From the NCBI RefSeq assembly GCF_016859125.1, contig NZ_CP069338.1, forward strand, positions 10,047,501 to 10,111,500: 64,000 nucleotides of DNA, given 5' to 3'. The stretch is from Archangium violaceum (GTDB taxonomy: Bacteria > Myxococcota > Myxococcia > Myxococcales > Myxococcaceae). The number at the start of each line of letters is the position of its first letter. Positions within the stretch are counted from its first letter, which is position 1. Below, piece after piece: positions 43,901 through 51,683 of this stretch. The position numbers were made by a program, and so were the translations under genes. The notes under the pieces were generated by a model. The model did no database searches. It was not told the origin of the DNA and saw only the letters and a program-made list of their open reading frames with translations.

Positions 43901-45217
43901 AAGGTGTGGGAGTTGGAGACCAAGCGGCATCTGGCCACGCTCAAGGGCCACCGCTTGTATGTGAATGGATATGCGGTGACGCCGGACGGCCGCCTTGTTG
44001 TGTCATCCTCGTCGGACAGGACGCTTAGGGTGTGGGAGCTAGAAACTGGGCGGGAAGTGGCCACACTCCAGGGTCACCCATGGACCGTGGCCGGATGCGC
44101 GATGACATTGGACGGCCTCTTGGTGGTGTCTTACTCCGACGACAACACGCTCAAGGTATGGGACCTGAGCTCCGGTGAGTGCCTACACACGCTCTATGGG
44201 TATGGCGGTTTTTCCGCGATCGTCGTCACATCGACGCTCATCTGTGCAGGTGATGCGCTCGGGAACATTTGGTTCATGGAGCCTAAGCTCGGTGCACCCA
44301 TGACAAAACAAGACAACAAGCCCATTTCTCCGCCAGGAGCCCCCTTGAGCCTCTCGTTTCCCAAGCCGCTCGTCAGCGCCTGTCAATCCAAGAAGCTTGC
44401 TCTGTTCATCGGGTCCGGTCTCTCAATGGGAAAGGATGTCAAAGGCAAATTCCCATCATGGACCCAGCTCCCTCAGCGTCTGCTCGACGCCTGTGAAAAA
44501 CTCGGGAAGCTCTCCGGCCCAAGGCTCAAACTGAAGCGTGAGATGTTCGAGGAAAGCATGTCGCTCAAGGAGATGCTCGCGGAACTGGGCACGCTCCGAA
44601 CAATCCTGGGTCAGCAGTACCAACAGGTGCTCAACGAAATCTTTCGCCCCCATGACGAATCAGAGCCCGGCGAGGCGCACAAAGCCGTGGCCAAGCTAGG
44701 GGTCCAGACCATCTTGACCACCAACTATGACCAGCTCATCGAGTCTCTCCCGGAGAAGCCTCGCCGACAGCCCTATACCTGGCTGGACGCGCCCAAGGCC
44801 CTCGGGGAGCTGGATGGGAGCCGCAGGTTCCTCCTCAAGGTGCACGGCTCAGCAGAGCATCACGAGTCCATTGTCATGACGGAGGGCGAGTACATGCGGG
44901 CGCACTCCAACGACTCGTACCAGAAAGTGCTAGGTCTTCTGCTCCAGACGCACGCCTTTCTGTTCATTGGCTATGGGATGAATGATCCGTTGGACCTCGA
45001 TCTGGCGCTGGAAGGAAACGCGGCCGCCTTCAAGACCGCGGCCCGGATGCACTACGCCCTCATAAAGAAGTCCGACGACCCGGTGAGAGACCAGCGAGAG
45101 TGGGAGCGCTACCTGAACGACTACAACGTCCAAGTGCTCCCCTATGACGACCATGCACTGCTTCCCCAGATTCTCGACGGACTCAGCCATGCCGCCACGA
45201 CGGGAACGGGCAACTGA
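40997..45217 (+). CDS. NACHT-type STAND ATPase with 13-14 WD40 repeats and a C-terminal SIR2 domain
   Basis: The ATG at 40997 follows GGAG six bases upstream; 1406 residues. Residues 20-330 are a NACHT/AAA-type ATPase: LLGREDILSKL, Walker A KGGPGLGKSALL (about 45), Walker B LVLVVDGLDEAE (about 135), then a winged-helix region. Residues 516-1094 hold thirteen 42-residue WD40 repeats plus one degenerate, enough for two seven-bladed propellers. Residues 1120-1395 are a SIR2-like domain with LALFIGSGLSM, ILTTNYDQLIES, LKVHGSAE (catalytic His) and FLFIGYGMNDP. The expected role is that of an NLR-like sensor: WD40 binds a ligand, NACHT oligomerises, SIR2 consumes NAD+. Having the effector at the C-terminus is unusual. 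Confidence 0.92.
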   Translation: MVGEIIDFDSEVQRHEDLLGREDILSKLNELLLGDGARGWVLVKGGPGLGKSALLVEWRKRNAGRAGLGMAEHFLRRGEEQWERPEVVRRNLAAQVERLYPSEADPEARPESRLRELLQRVSRQVLEPSGERLVLVVDGLDEAEVGPDGSNPLPRFLPDFLPPGVLVLCASRPTYPYLSWLEGLAQARTLDLDGEVWQGSNASVVRKCWMRAARGDTALCSQAFLDGLVKRSEGNALYTVKLAARLTGPDAAQWRARLLERGPEVLPQGLEKLLDEMWARLLRLPQELRRVVMDGLWIVAAAREALPLSVIARVAGWSQYGDELQFLREARPYLLEKPISGGGEVAWRPHHDSLRSYVLRMLGREREKELHQRLAEHLCRWPGDEGDDDWRRSYALRHGVTHWLNAGRWQTARKLYTNVDYLTAQCQVAGVLVLEEDLGQAAERVPQAERDIPRDLRRAIQAESHVLRKDPTVLARSLHNRLLCMGWSAEEVAGVLCFPTGLPALRLRRPIRTDGSTRTLQGHSGRVTGCAVTPDGRRVVSSADDNTLKVWELETGRELATLQGHSGPVTGCAVTPDGRRVVSSSDDNTLKVWELETGRELATLQGHSGRVTQCVVTPDGRCVVSSSGDNTLKVWELETRQELVTLRGHHSYVTGCAVTPDGRRMVSSSWDNTLKVWELETARELATLAGHPWNVTGCVVTQDGRRVVSSCEDNTLKVWELETGRELATLQGHLWSVTGCAVTPDGHCVVSSSWDNTLKVWELETGRELATLEGHSGRVTGCAVTPDGRRMVSSSWDNTLKVWELETGRTLVTPQSHGGSVTGCVVTPDGRRMVSSSDDNTLKVWELETGRELATLEGHSRRVTGCAVTPDGRRVVSSSDDNTLKVWELETGRELATLRGHPWTVTGCAVTLDGRHVVSSSGDDTLKVWELETGRELTTLHGDRSFGSRLVVTPDGRRVVSSSEGNTLKVWELETKRHLATLKGHRLYVNGYAVTPDGRLVVSSSSDRTLRVWELETGREVATLQGHPWTVAGCAMTLDGLLVVSYSDDNTLKVWDLSSGECLHTLYGYGGFSAIVVTSTLICAGDALGNIWFMEPKLGAPMTKQDNKPISPPGAPLSLSFPKPLVSACQSKKLALFIGSGLSMGKDVKGKFPSWTQLPQRLLDACEKLGKLSGPRLKLKREMFEESMSLKEMLAELGTLRTILGQQYQQVLNEIFRPHDESEPGEAHKAVAKLGVQTILTTNYDQLIESLPEKPRRQPYTWLDAPKALGELDGSRRFLLKVHGSAEHHESIVMTEGEYMRAHSNDSYQKVLGLLLQTHAFLFIGYGMNDPLDLDLALEGNAAAFKTAARMHYALIKKSDDPVRDQREWERYLNDYNVQVLPYDDHALLPQILDGLSHAATTGTGN
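42548..44186 (+). repeat. Thirteen tandem 126-bp WD40-coding repeats
   Basis: Each unit encodes 42 residues of the form GHSGRVTGCAVTPDGRRVVSSSDDNTLKVWELETGRELATLQ. The framework is nearly invariant at both protein and DNA level, while a few positions vary between units: the two residues after GH (SG, HS, PW, LW, SR), and the residues before the conserved D/N-NTLKVWE (SAD, SSD, SSW, SCE, SSG). Homogenised frameworks with variable ligand-facing positions indicate exchange between repeats and selection. Confidence 0.9.
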
Positions 45218-45337
45218 GCGCGACGGATATCGCGGGCGTCGTGCAACTCTATGGTGACGCGCTGTCGAACCGGGGGTTTGGCTACAACCAGGGCTGGCGC
45301 GTGGAGTACCACCCGCGCACCGCGGCGGACGTCAATG
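45210..45337 (+). pseudogene. Fragment of a secreted metallopeptidase, 5' side of IS21 insertion
   Basis: The frame reads LSATDIAGVVQLYGDALSNRGFGYNQGWRVEYHPRTAADVN, the C-terminal end of a metzincin-type peptidase domain (DIAGVVQLYG) and the start of an FG-GAP-like segment. It overlaps the last bases of the NACHT-WD40-SIR2 gene and has no beginning. The continuation after ADVN lies beyond the IS21-family element, at 48525. Confidence 0.65.
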
Positions 45338-45536
45338 TGTCGATGATCACCGAGAAGCGCGGGAATTTGGACGAGCCGAGCGTGGCGGCCTGAAACTGGC
45401 GGGCAGAGGTAGGAGGAGGTAGCGCAGAGAGCCGGGACGAGGGCGCCAAAAAGAAGAGGGCCCGGAGCTGGTACCTCCGGACCCTCAGGCCGAATCACGG
45501 GGACGCGATGCGGGAGGAGCACGCTCGCACGAGGCC

Positions 45537-46127
45537 GTGAGGCGGTCCAGTTTCCAGGCGTCTCGAGCCTGGGGACGCGTGGATTCACTGCGGATGGCGC
45601 AGTGCGCGCTCGGCACCTGCCGGGCACTCTTCTACCTGTGCCGTCGGCACGACCGGGGCCAGCGCTACTGCTCGCGTGAGTGTAGTGCGCAGGCGCGGCG
45701 CCAGAGCCAGAGGGAGTCGGGGCGACGCTACGCTCGCGGCTTCGCGGGCCGGTGGGCCGCGGCCAGGCGCCAGGCCCGGAGCCGTGAGCGGCGAGCACGG
45801 AAAGTCACGCATCAGGGTAGCCCGCCACTGGAGGGCGCGGGCACCTTGGCGCCGCCGACGCCAGAGGTCGCCCTGGAGGCCACCACTTTTCGCGTCGGCC
45901 AGGAGCCGACTGATGCGGACAGACGGGAAGAGAAGGACACCGGGCGAGTGCCCGGTGCCGAGGCGGACGAGGGACGGGCTGGCGAGGGCGCTGTGGCGAG
46001 CGTGCGAGCCCCTGCCAGTGCCGGGAGCGGTGCACGCTGCGCGGTGTGCGGATGCCGTGCGGACTTCGTCCGTCATGGGCCCTGGGAGCCACGCCCCGGG
46101 CCCCGGGCCAGGAGGGCGCCATGGTGA
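45537..46127 (+). CDS. IS21-associated accessory protein with Cys clusters
   Basis: A 196-residue protein from a GTG at 45537: VDSLRMAQCALGTCRALFYLCRRHDRGQRYCSRECSAQARRQSQRESGRRY has a C-x4-C...C...C-x3-C zinc-binding pattern followed by a basic helix, and the C-terminus has a second pair (CAVCGCRADFVRHGPW). Homologous ORFs are often found upstream of istA in myxobacterial IS21 elements. It overlaps the istA start by seven bases. Its role in transposition is unknown. Confidence 0.7.
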   Translation: MRRSSFQASRAWGRVDSLRMAQCALGTCRALFYLCRRHDRGQRYCSRECSAQARRQSQRESGRRYARGFAGRWAAARRQARSRERRARKVTHQGSPPLEGAGTLAPPTPEVALEATTFRVGQEPTDADRREEKDTGRVPGAEADEGRAGEGAVASVRAPASAGSGARCAVCGCRADFVRHGPWEPRPGPRARRAPW

Positions 46128-47611
46128 CTGACGAGCAGCGCGCCCGCATCCGCCGCCTCTACTTCGCCGAGCACTGGAAGGTGGGCACCATCGCCGCCGA
46201 GCTGGGCGTGCACCACGACACCGTGAGGGGAGCCCTGGAGGTGGAGCGCTTCGTGCGCACCACCGCCCGGGTGAGGCCCACCATGCTTGACCCCTACCGG
46301 GATTTGATTGCCCAGACACTGGCGCAGCACCCCAAGCTGCGCGCCACGCGCTTGTACGAGATGCTCCGTGCTCGCGGCTACCAGGGCAGCGCCCTCCAGG
46401 TGCGGCGCTACGTGGCCCGGCACCGGCCGGTGTCCTCGGCCGAGGCCTACTTGCGGCTGTCCACGCTGCCGGGTGAGCAGGCCCAGGTGGACTGGGCCCA
46501 CTTCGGCCGGCTGCGCATTGGCGGGGCCGAGCGCCCCCTGTGCGCCTTCGTCCTGGTGCTCTCCTGGTCGCGCGCTCTCTACGCGCGCTTCGTCCTGGAG
46601 CAGTCCCTGGAGAGCTTCCTGCGCTGCCACACCCTGGCCTTCCAGGCGCTGGGCGGGGTGCCGCGCTCCCTGCTGTATGACAATTTGAAGAGCGTGGTGT
46701 TGGAGCGGGTGGGCGACCACATCCGCTTCCACCCCAAGCTGCTGGAATTCGCCGGCCACTACCACTTCGCTCCCAAGCCCTGCGCTCCCTACCGCGGCAA
46801 CGAGAAGGGCAAGGTGGAGCGCTCCATCCACTACCTGCGCCACTCCTTCTTCGCCGCACGTACCTACTCCTCTCTGGATGACCTCAACTCCCAGTTGTCG
46901 CGCTGGATTGAGGACACCGCCCACGCACGCCCCCTCCCACAGGACACCTCTCGCCGCGTGCACCAGGCCCTGGAGGAGGAGCGGCCCCGACTGCTTCCCC
47001 TGCCAGGGAATGCCTTCAGCTGCGACGTGGTGCGCACCCTCCACAGCGGCAAGACGCCCTACGTCCGCTTCGACGGCAACGACTACTCCATTCCCCACAC
47101 CCTGGTGACAAAGCCTCTCACCCTGGTGGCCAGTGACTCGCTGGTGCGCCTGCTGGATGGCACCCGGGAGGTGGCCCGCCACACGCGCTGCTGGGACAAG
47201 GGCAAGACTCTCGAATGCGAGGAGCACCTGGCCGCCCTCGCCGCCCACAAGCGCCACGCCCACGAGCTGCGCGGACGCGACAGGCTGCGCCAGTCCTGCC
47301 CCAGCGCCGACGCCTTCATCGCCGCGCTCGCCTCGCGTAACGCCCACCTCGCAGGCCATACCTCGCGCCTGCTCAAGCTGCTCGACGCCCATGGCCCCGA
47401 GGCCCTCGAGTCCGCCCTGTCCACCGCGCTCTCTCGCGGTGCCATCGGCGCCGAGTCCGTCGCCCACCTCCTGGAGCACTCCCGCCGCCAGCAGCACCTG
47501 CCTCCCGTCCTCTCAGTCTCCCTCCCCGACGACCCCCGCGTGCGCTCTGCCCGCGTCCAGCCCCACTCCCTCTCCGACTACGACGCCCTCTTGCGAAAGG
47601 ACTCCCCGTGA
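46121..47611 (+). CDS. istA: IS21-family transposase IstA
   Basis: The ATG at 46121 follows GGAGGG; 496 residues. A helix-turn-helix (KVGTIAAELGVHHDTVRGAL) is followed by the rve-type DDE core: QAQVDWAHFG, SLLYDNLKSVV and GNEKGKVERSIHYLR supply D, D and E. A C-terminal beta-barrel-like region (VRFDGNDYSIPHTLV) ends the protein. The stop overlaps the istB start (GTGA). It appears intact, so the element may be active. Confidence 0.93.
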   Translation: MVTDEQRARIRRLYFAEHWKVGTIAAELGVHHDTVRGALEVERFVRTTARVRPTMLDPYRDLIAQTLAQHPKLRATRLYEMLRARGYQGSALQVRRYVARHRPVSSAEAYLRLSTLPGEQAQVDWAHFGRLRIGGAERPLCAFVLVLSWSRALYARFVLEQSLESFLRCHTLAFQALGGVPRSLLYDNLKSVVLERVGDHIRFHPKLLEFAGHYHFAPKPCAPYRGNEKGKVERSIHYLRHSFFAARTYSSLDDLNSQLSRWIEDTAHARPLPQDTSRRVHQALEEERPRLLPLPGNAFSCDVVRTLHSGKTPYVRFDGNDYSIPHTLVTKPLTLVASDSLVRLLDGTREVARHTRCWDKGKTLECEEHLAALAAHKRHAHELRGRDRLRQSCPSADAFIAALASRNAHLAGHTSRLLKLLDAHGPEALESALSTALSRGAIGAESVAHLLEHSRRQQHLPPVLSVSLPDDPRVRSARVQPHSLSDYDALLRKDSP

Positions 47612-48372
47612 CTTCCTCCCTGGCTCATTCCCTCTCCGGGCTCGGCCTGCACCGCACCAGCGCCGAGCTCGATGACCTCGTCGCTCGCGCCACCAAGGCC
47701 CGCCTCTCTCCCACCCAGCTGCTGGAGCAGATTGTCCAACTGGAGTCCGACGAGCGCGCCCGCCGCTCCCTGGAGCGCCGCACCCTGCGCAGCCGCCTGG
47801 GCCGCTTCAAGCCCATGGCCGACTTCGACTGGAGCTGGCCCAAGTCCATAGACAGGCCCCTGGTGGAGAGCCTGCTGCGTCTGGACTTCCTCCAGGACGC
47901 TCGCAACGTCGTGCTGCTCGCCGCCCAGGGCCTGGGCAAGACGATGATTGCCCAGAACCTCGCTCACGAGGCCCTGCGCTCCGGCCACTCCGTCCTCTTC
48001 ACCACCGCCTCCCAGCTGCTACTCGACCTCGGCTCGCGCGACTCTTCCCGCGCCTTGGAGTCCCGCCTGCGCCACTACGCTCGCGTGGGCCTGCTCATCA
48101 TCGACGAGCTGGGCTACCTCTCCTACGACGCGCGCAACGCCGACCTCCTCTTCCAACTCGTCAACTTGCGCTATGAGAAACGCAGCCTCGTCCTCACCAC
48201 CAATCAGGCCTTCAGCGACTGGCCTACCATCTTCCCCAACGCCAGCTGCGCCACCGCCCTCATCGACCGCGTCATCCACCACTGCGACATCGTCTCCATA
48301 GAGGGCGACAGCTACCGCCGCCGCGAAGCCGAAGCCTCTCTGGAGTCTCGCCGCTCCCGCCGCTCCGGCTGA
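47608..48372 (+). CDS. istB: IS21-family helper ATPase IstB
   Basis: The GTG at 47608 overlaps the istA stop; 254 residues. The AAA+ ATPase core has LLAAQGLGKTMIAQNLAHEA (Walker A), LLIIDELGYLSYDARNADLLFQLVNLRYEKRSLVLTTNQAFSDW (Walker B, sensor 1) and IDRVIHHCDIVSIEGDSYRRREAE. IstB binds target DNA and activates IstA. Full length and apparently functional. Confidence 0.93.
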   Translation: MTSSLAHSLSGLGLHRTSAELDDLVARATKARLSPTQLLEQIVQLESDERARRSLERRTLRSRLGRFKPMADFDWSWPKSIDRPLVESLLRLDFLQDARNVVLLAAQGLGKTMIAQNLAHEALRSGHSVLFTTASQLLLDLGSRDSSRALESRLRHYARVGLLIIDELGYLSYDARNADLLFQLVNLRYEKRSLVLTTNQAFSDWPTIFPNASCATALIDRVIHHCDIVSIEGDSYRRREAEASLESRRSRRSG

Positions 48373-48524
48373 CGCCCTGGGGGACTACATCCCCCAGTCC
48401 CCCTGTGGCTCCGCTCCGGCCCGCCCCCAACTGCGGTGCGGGCCTCCTCGGAGCGCGAGCCCCGCCGCTCCTCGCCCCCAAACCGGCTGGTTCATTTTCC
48501 CGCGCTTCTTCATGTTCAGCGACA

Positions 48525-48596
48525 CAATGGCGACGGCCACGCCGACATCATCGGCTTCGCGCATGGGGGCGTGCACACGCACCTATACTGAAAGAC
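48525..48596 (+). pseudogene. Fragment of the metallopeptidase, 3' side of IS21 insertion
   Basis: Beyond the CAATG target duplication the frame reads NGDGHADIIGFAHGGVHTHLY and stops. It is the second half of an FG-GAP motif whose first residues (ADVN) lie at 45322-45337. The two pieces show that the target gene was already a remnant or was truncated later. Confidence 0.65.
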
Positions 48597-48671
48597 CAGG
48601 AAGCATCCCAGAGAAGGTGCCAAAGGACTTGAACGGCCCCTTGGGCACCGATGCTCCCCGGAAAAACAAAA

Positions 48672-48699
48672 GGCCCCAGGTTCCGGAGAACCTGGGGCC
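48672..48699 (-). terminator. Strong rho-independent terminator downstream of mutS
   Basis: GGCCCCAGGTTC and GAACCTGGGGCC form a perfect 12-base stem with a CGGA loop, followed on the minus strand by TTTTGTTTTTC. It lies 60 bases beyond the mutS stop; attachment-like repeat C sits between the two. Confidence 0.88.
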
Positions 48700-48708
48700 C
48701 TGAAGAGC

Positions 48709-48737
48709 GGAGGCGGCGGGAATCGAACCCGCGTCCG
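48709..48737 (-). repeat. Attachment-like direct repeat C between mutS and its terminator
   Basis: Identical over 29 bases to repeat B (34427). Only about 50 bases separate it from the mutS stop, so there is no room for the 5' half of a tRNA: it is a bare T-arm/acceptor 3' half. It is followed on the plus strand by a run of ten C. It marks the likely right boundary of the inserted islands. Confidence 0.7.
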
Positions 48738-48759
48738 CCCCCCCCCCATCCGCCCTTCC

Positions 48760-51507
48760 CTACTTCAGCTCGCGCTGCAGCTTCGCCAGGAGGTTGAGCG
48801 CCTCCAGCGGCGTCATCTCGTCCACCTTCAGCGTCTTCAGCGCCTCCACCACCTTCTGGTGGCTCGGCTCCAGCTTCGGCCCGGGCTCGGCCACTCCGCC
48901 GAACAGCCCGAGCTGCCCCGGAGACGGCGCACGCGACGTCCGCCGTGCCAGCCTCGGCCGGCCACTGTCATCGAACTCGCCGGACTCCAGGTTCTGCAGG
49001 ATGTCCCTTGCCCGCGTCACCACCTCTGGTGGCAGGCCGGCCAGCCTCGCCACCTCGATGCCGTAGGAGCGGTTGGCCCCACCCGGCACCAGCTTGCGCA
49101 GGAAGAGCACCTTGCCCCCCTGCTCCCGCACCGCGATGCACATGTTCTTCACCCGGGGCTTCTCCCGGGAGAGATCCACCAGCTCGTGGTAGTGCGTGGC
49201 GAAGAGCGTCCGCGCTCCCACCTTGTCGTGGATGTGCTCGGCCACCGCCCAGGCGATGGAGAGTCCGTCATAGGTGGACGTACCGCGGCCGATCTCATCC
49301 AGCACCACCAGGCTGCGCCGCGTGGCGTGGTGGAGGATGTGGCTCGTCTCCGTCATCTCCACCATGAAGGTGGACTGCCCTCGCGCCAGGTTGTCCGCCG
49401 CGCCCACGCGCGTGAAGATCCTGTCGCACAGGCCCACGCGCACCGAGGACGCCGGGACGAAGCTGCCCGCCTGCGCCATCAGCACCGTGAGCGCCACCTG
49501 CCTCATCACCGTGCTCTTGCCCGCCATGTTGGGTCCGGTGATGACGAGAATCTGCTCGTCCCCCGAGTCCATCCGCACGTCGTTGGGAACGAAGGCCTCC
49601 CCCGCCCCCAGCATGCGCTCCACCACCGGGTGGCGCCCGCCAGTGATGGACAGCACCTCGGACTCGTCCACCACGGGCCGCACGTAGCCGTACTCGGCCG
49701 CGCACCGCGCGAACGACAGCAGCGCGTCCGCCGTGGCCACCGCCTCCGCCGCCGAGCGCAGCCGCGGCGCCTCCTTCACCACCTGGGCCCGCAACTGCTC
49801 GAAGAGCTCCAGCTCCAGCGTGCTCCGCCGCTCCTCCGCCGTGAGCACCTTCTCCTCGTACTCCTTGAGCTCCGGGGTGATGAAGCGCTCGGCGCCCACC
49901 ATCGTCTGCTTGCGGATGTAGTCCGAGGGCACCAGGTGCAGGTTCGCCTTCGTCACCTCCAGGTAGTACCCGAATACCTTGTTGTAGCGGATCTTCAGCG
50001 AGCCGATGCCCGTGCGCTCCCGCTCGCGCGTCTCGATCTTGAGCAGGAAGTCCTTGCCCGACGTGGACAGCTCCACCAGCTTGTCCAGCTCGGCGTGGAA
50101 GCCCGCGCGGATGAAGCCACCTTCCTTGAGGCTCGTGGGCGGATCGTCCACCACCGCGCTCAAGAGCAGCTGCGTCAGCTCCGGCAGCGCCCCGAGCGGC
50201 CCCGCCAAGGACTTGAGCAGCACGGACTCGCAGCGCGCGAGCACCGCCCCCAGCCTCGGCAGCTGTGCCAGCGACAGCCCCAGCGCCCTCAAGTCCCTCG
50301 CGTTGCCCGCGCCCAGCGACAGCCGGCCGCACAGCCGTTCAATATCCCCCACCTCCTTGAGGAGCCCGGTCATCTCCTCGCGCCATACGCTGCGCTGGGA
50401 CAACTCCTCCACCGCGTCCAGGCGGGCGTTGATCTCCGGCAGCGAGCACAGGGGCGCGGCCAACCACCGGGCCAGCTTGCGCGCGCCCAGGCCGGTGGCC
50501 GTCCTGTCCAGCACGCCCAATAGCGAGCCCCGCCGGCCCCCGTCCCGCAGGGTGCGCAACACCTCCAGGTTGGAGCGGGAGGCCTCGTCCATGAGGAGGT
50601 GGCCGCCGCGCTGCTGGCGGCTGAGCCTGTCCACGTGGGCCGCGGGCGTCTTCTGGGTGTCCTTGAGGTAGCGCAGCGCCGCGCCCGCCGCTCCGGTGGC
50701 CAGGGGCGCGTCCTGCAGCCCGAAGGCCTCCAGCGACTGCACCGCGAAGTGGTTGCGCAGGTAGAGCGAGGCCCGCGAGGGCTCGAAGGCGGCCTTCTCC
50801 AGCTCCGCCACCGCCGGAGGCCTCGCCAGCCGCGTCAACACGAAGGAGACGTCCGGGGAGTCCTTCTCCCCCTCGGGCACCAGCAGCTCGCGGGGCTCCA
50901 CCCGGGCCAGCGCCTCCACCAGCTCCTGCGTCGTCTCCGCCTCCAGGGTGAAGAACTCCCCCGTGGAGGCCTCCAGCAGCGCCGCCCCGAAGCCCTCCGC
51001 CCCCGGGTACATGGCGGCCAGGAAGTTGCTCGCCCGCGGCTCGAGCGCCTCCTCGTCCAGCACCATGCCGGGGGTGATGATGCGCGTCACCTCGCGCTTG
51101 ACGAGCCCCGGCCCGCTGCCCGCGTCCTCCACCTGCTCGCAGATGGCCACCTTCAGCCCGTGCTCCACGAGCTTGGCGATGTACCGGCGCGCCGAGTGGT
51201 ACGGCACCCCGGCCATGGGCACCTTCTCCGCGTTCTTCGCCCGCGCGGTGAGGGTGATTCCGAGGATCTCCGAGGCGCGCACCGCGTCCTCGAAGAACAT
51301 CTCGTAGAAGTCCCCGAGCCGGAAGAAGAGGATGGCGTCCGGGTTGAGCGCCTTCGTCTCGAGGTACTGCCGCATCATCGGGGTGAGCGCGCCAATCTCC
51401 CGCGCCCCGGACGGCTCGCCCGCCGTCTCCGCCGGCGTCTCGGCCTCGTCCCCGTGTCCCTTGCCTGCCTTCGCTTGCGTCGCGCCCATCGCCGCCCCTT
51501 GTGTCAT
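48760..51507 (-). CDS. mutS: DNA mismatch repair protein MutS
   Basis: 915 residues, normal for MutS. The mismatch-binding N-terminus is present (PMMRQYLETKALNPDAILFFRLGDFYEMFFEDA, containing the FYE motif), followed by the connector, lever and clamp domains. The ATPase has VITGPNMAGKSTVMRQVAL (Walker A), VVLDEIGRGTSTYDG (Walker B) and FATHYHELVDL, and ends with the helix-turn-helix tail MTPLEALNLLAKLQRELK. It recognises mismatches and recruits MutL. The ATG at 51507 is used; one at 51489 is an alternative. The gene is intact and forms the stable chromosomal neighbour of the accessory region. Confidence 0.97.
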   Translation of the reverse strand: MTQGAAMGATQAKAGKGHGDEAETPAETAGEPSGAREIGALTPMMRQYLETKALNPDAILFFRLGDFYEMFFEDAVRASEILGITLTARAKNAEKVPMAGVPYHSARRYIAKLVEHGLKVAICEQVEDAGSGPGLVKREVTRIITPGMVLDEEALEPRASNFLAAMYPGAEGFGAALLEASTGEFFTLEAETTQELVEALARVEPRELLVPEGEKDSPDVSFVLTRLARPPAVAELEKAAFEPSRASLYLRNHFAVQSLEAFGLQDAPLATGAAGAALRYLKDTQKTPAAHVDRLSRQQRGGHLLMDEASRSNLEVLRTLRDGGRRGSLLGVLDRTATGLGARKLARWLAAPLCSLPEINARLDAVEELSQRSVWREEMTGLLKEVGDIERLCGRLSLGAGNARDLRALGLSLAQLPRLGAVLARCESVLLKSLAGPLGALPELTQLLLSAVVDDPPTSLKEGGFIRAGFHAELDKLVELSTSGKDFLLKIETRERERTGIGSLKIRYNKVFGYYLEVTKANLHLVPSDYIRKQTMVGAERFITPELKEYEEKVLTAEERRSTLELELFEQLRAQVVKEAPRLRSAAEAVATADALLSFARCAAEYGYVRPVVDESEVLSITGGRHPVVERMLGAGEAFVPNDVRMDSGDEQILVITGPNMAGKSTVMRQVALTVLMAQAGSFVPASSVRVGLCDRIFTRVGAADNLARGQSTFMVEMTETSHILHHATRRSLVVLDEIGRGTSTYDGLSIAWAVAEHIHDKVGARTLFATHYHELVDLSREKPRVKNMCIAVREQGGKVLFLRKLVPGGANRSYGIEVARLAGLPPEVVTRARDILQNLESGEFDDSGRPRLARRTSRAPSPGQLGLFGGVAEPGPKLEPSHQKVVEALKTLKVDEMTPLEALNLLAKLQRELK

Positions 51508-51683
51508 GCGTCCGGTCCTGGATCAACAGAACACATGACTTCCGCAGTCCACCCGTCCGCTCCTACTCCGCCGATGGCTAGCACGCCCCCCTGACATCCA
51601 GCCGTCGTGGGCCCGGAAAATCGTCACCTCCCAGCCGAAAACGGTGGTCCGAAGCCGCTTTGACGTGCAACCTGTCGCGCGCC
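51508..51683. promoter_or_regulatory. Divergent promoter region between mutS and nhaA
   Basis: The 176 bases between the two divergent starts must contain both promoters. I could not identify -35/-10 elements with confidence. Confidence 0.4.

Larger units (their letters stand above)
45338..48524 (+). mobile_element. IS21-family insertion sequence, 3187 bp, with 5-bp target duplication
   Basis: Terminal inverted repeats of about 40 bp start TGTCGATGATCACCGAGAAG on the left and TGTCGCTGAACATGAAGAAG on the right (reversed), sharing GAAGCGCGGGAA further in. The element begins TG and ends CA, as is usual for IS21, and is flanked by CAATG at 45333-45337 and 48525-48529. It carries an accessory ORF, istA and istB. 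Without the element the flanks join as ADVN-GDGHADIIGF, an intact FG-GAP motif. Confidence 0.92.

Noticed and set aside
42548-44186. Regularly spaced repeats resembling a CRISPR array
   Set aside because: The 126-bp period is in frame throughout and encodes WD40 modules; there are no unique spacers of constant length and no cas genes.
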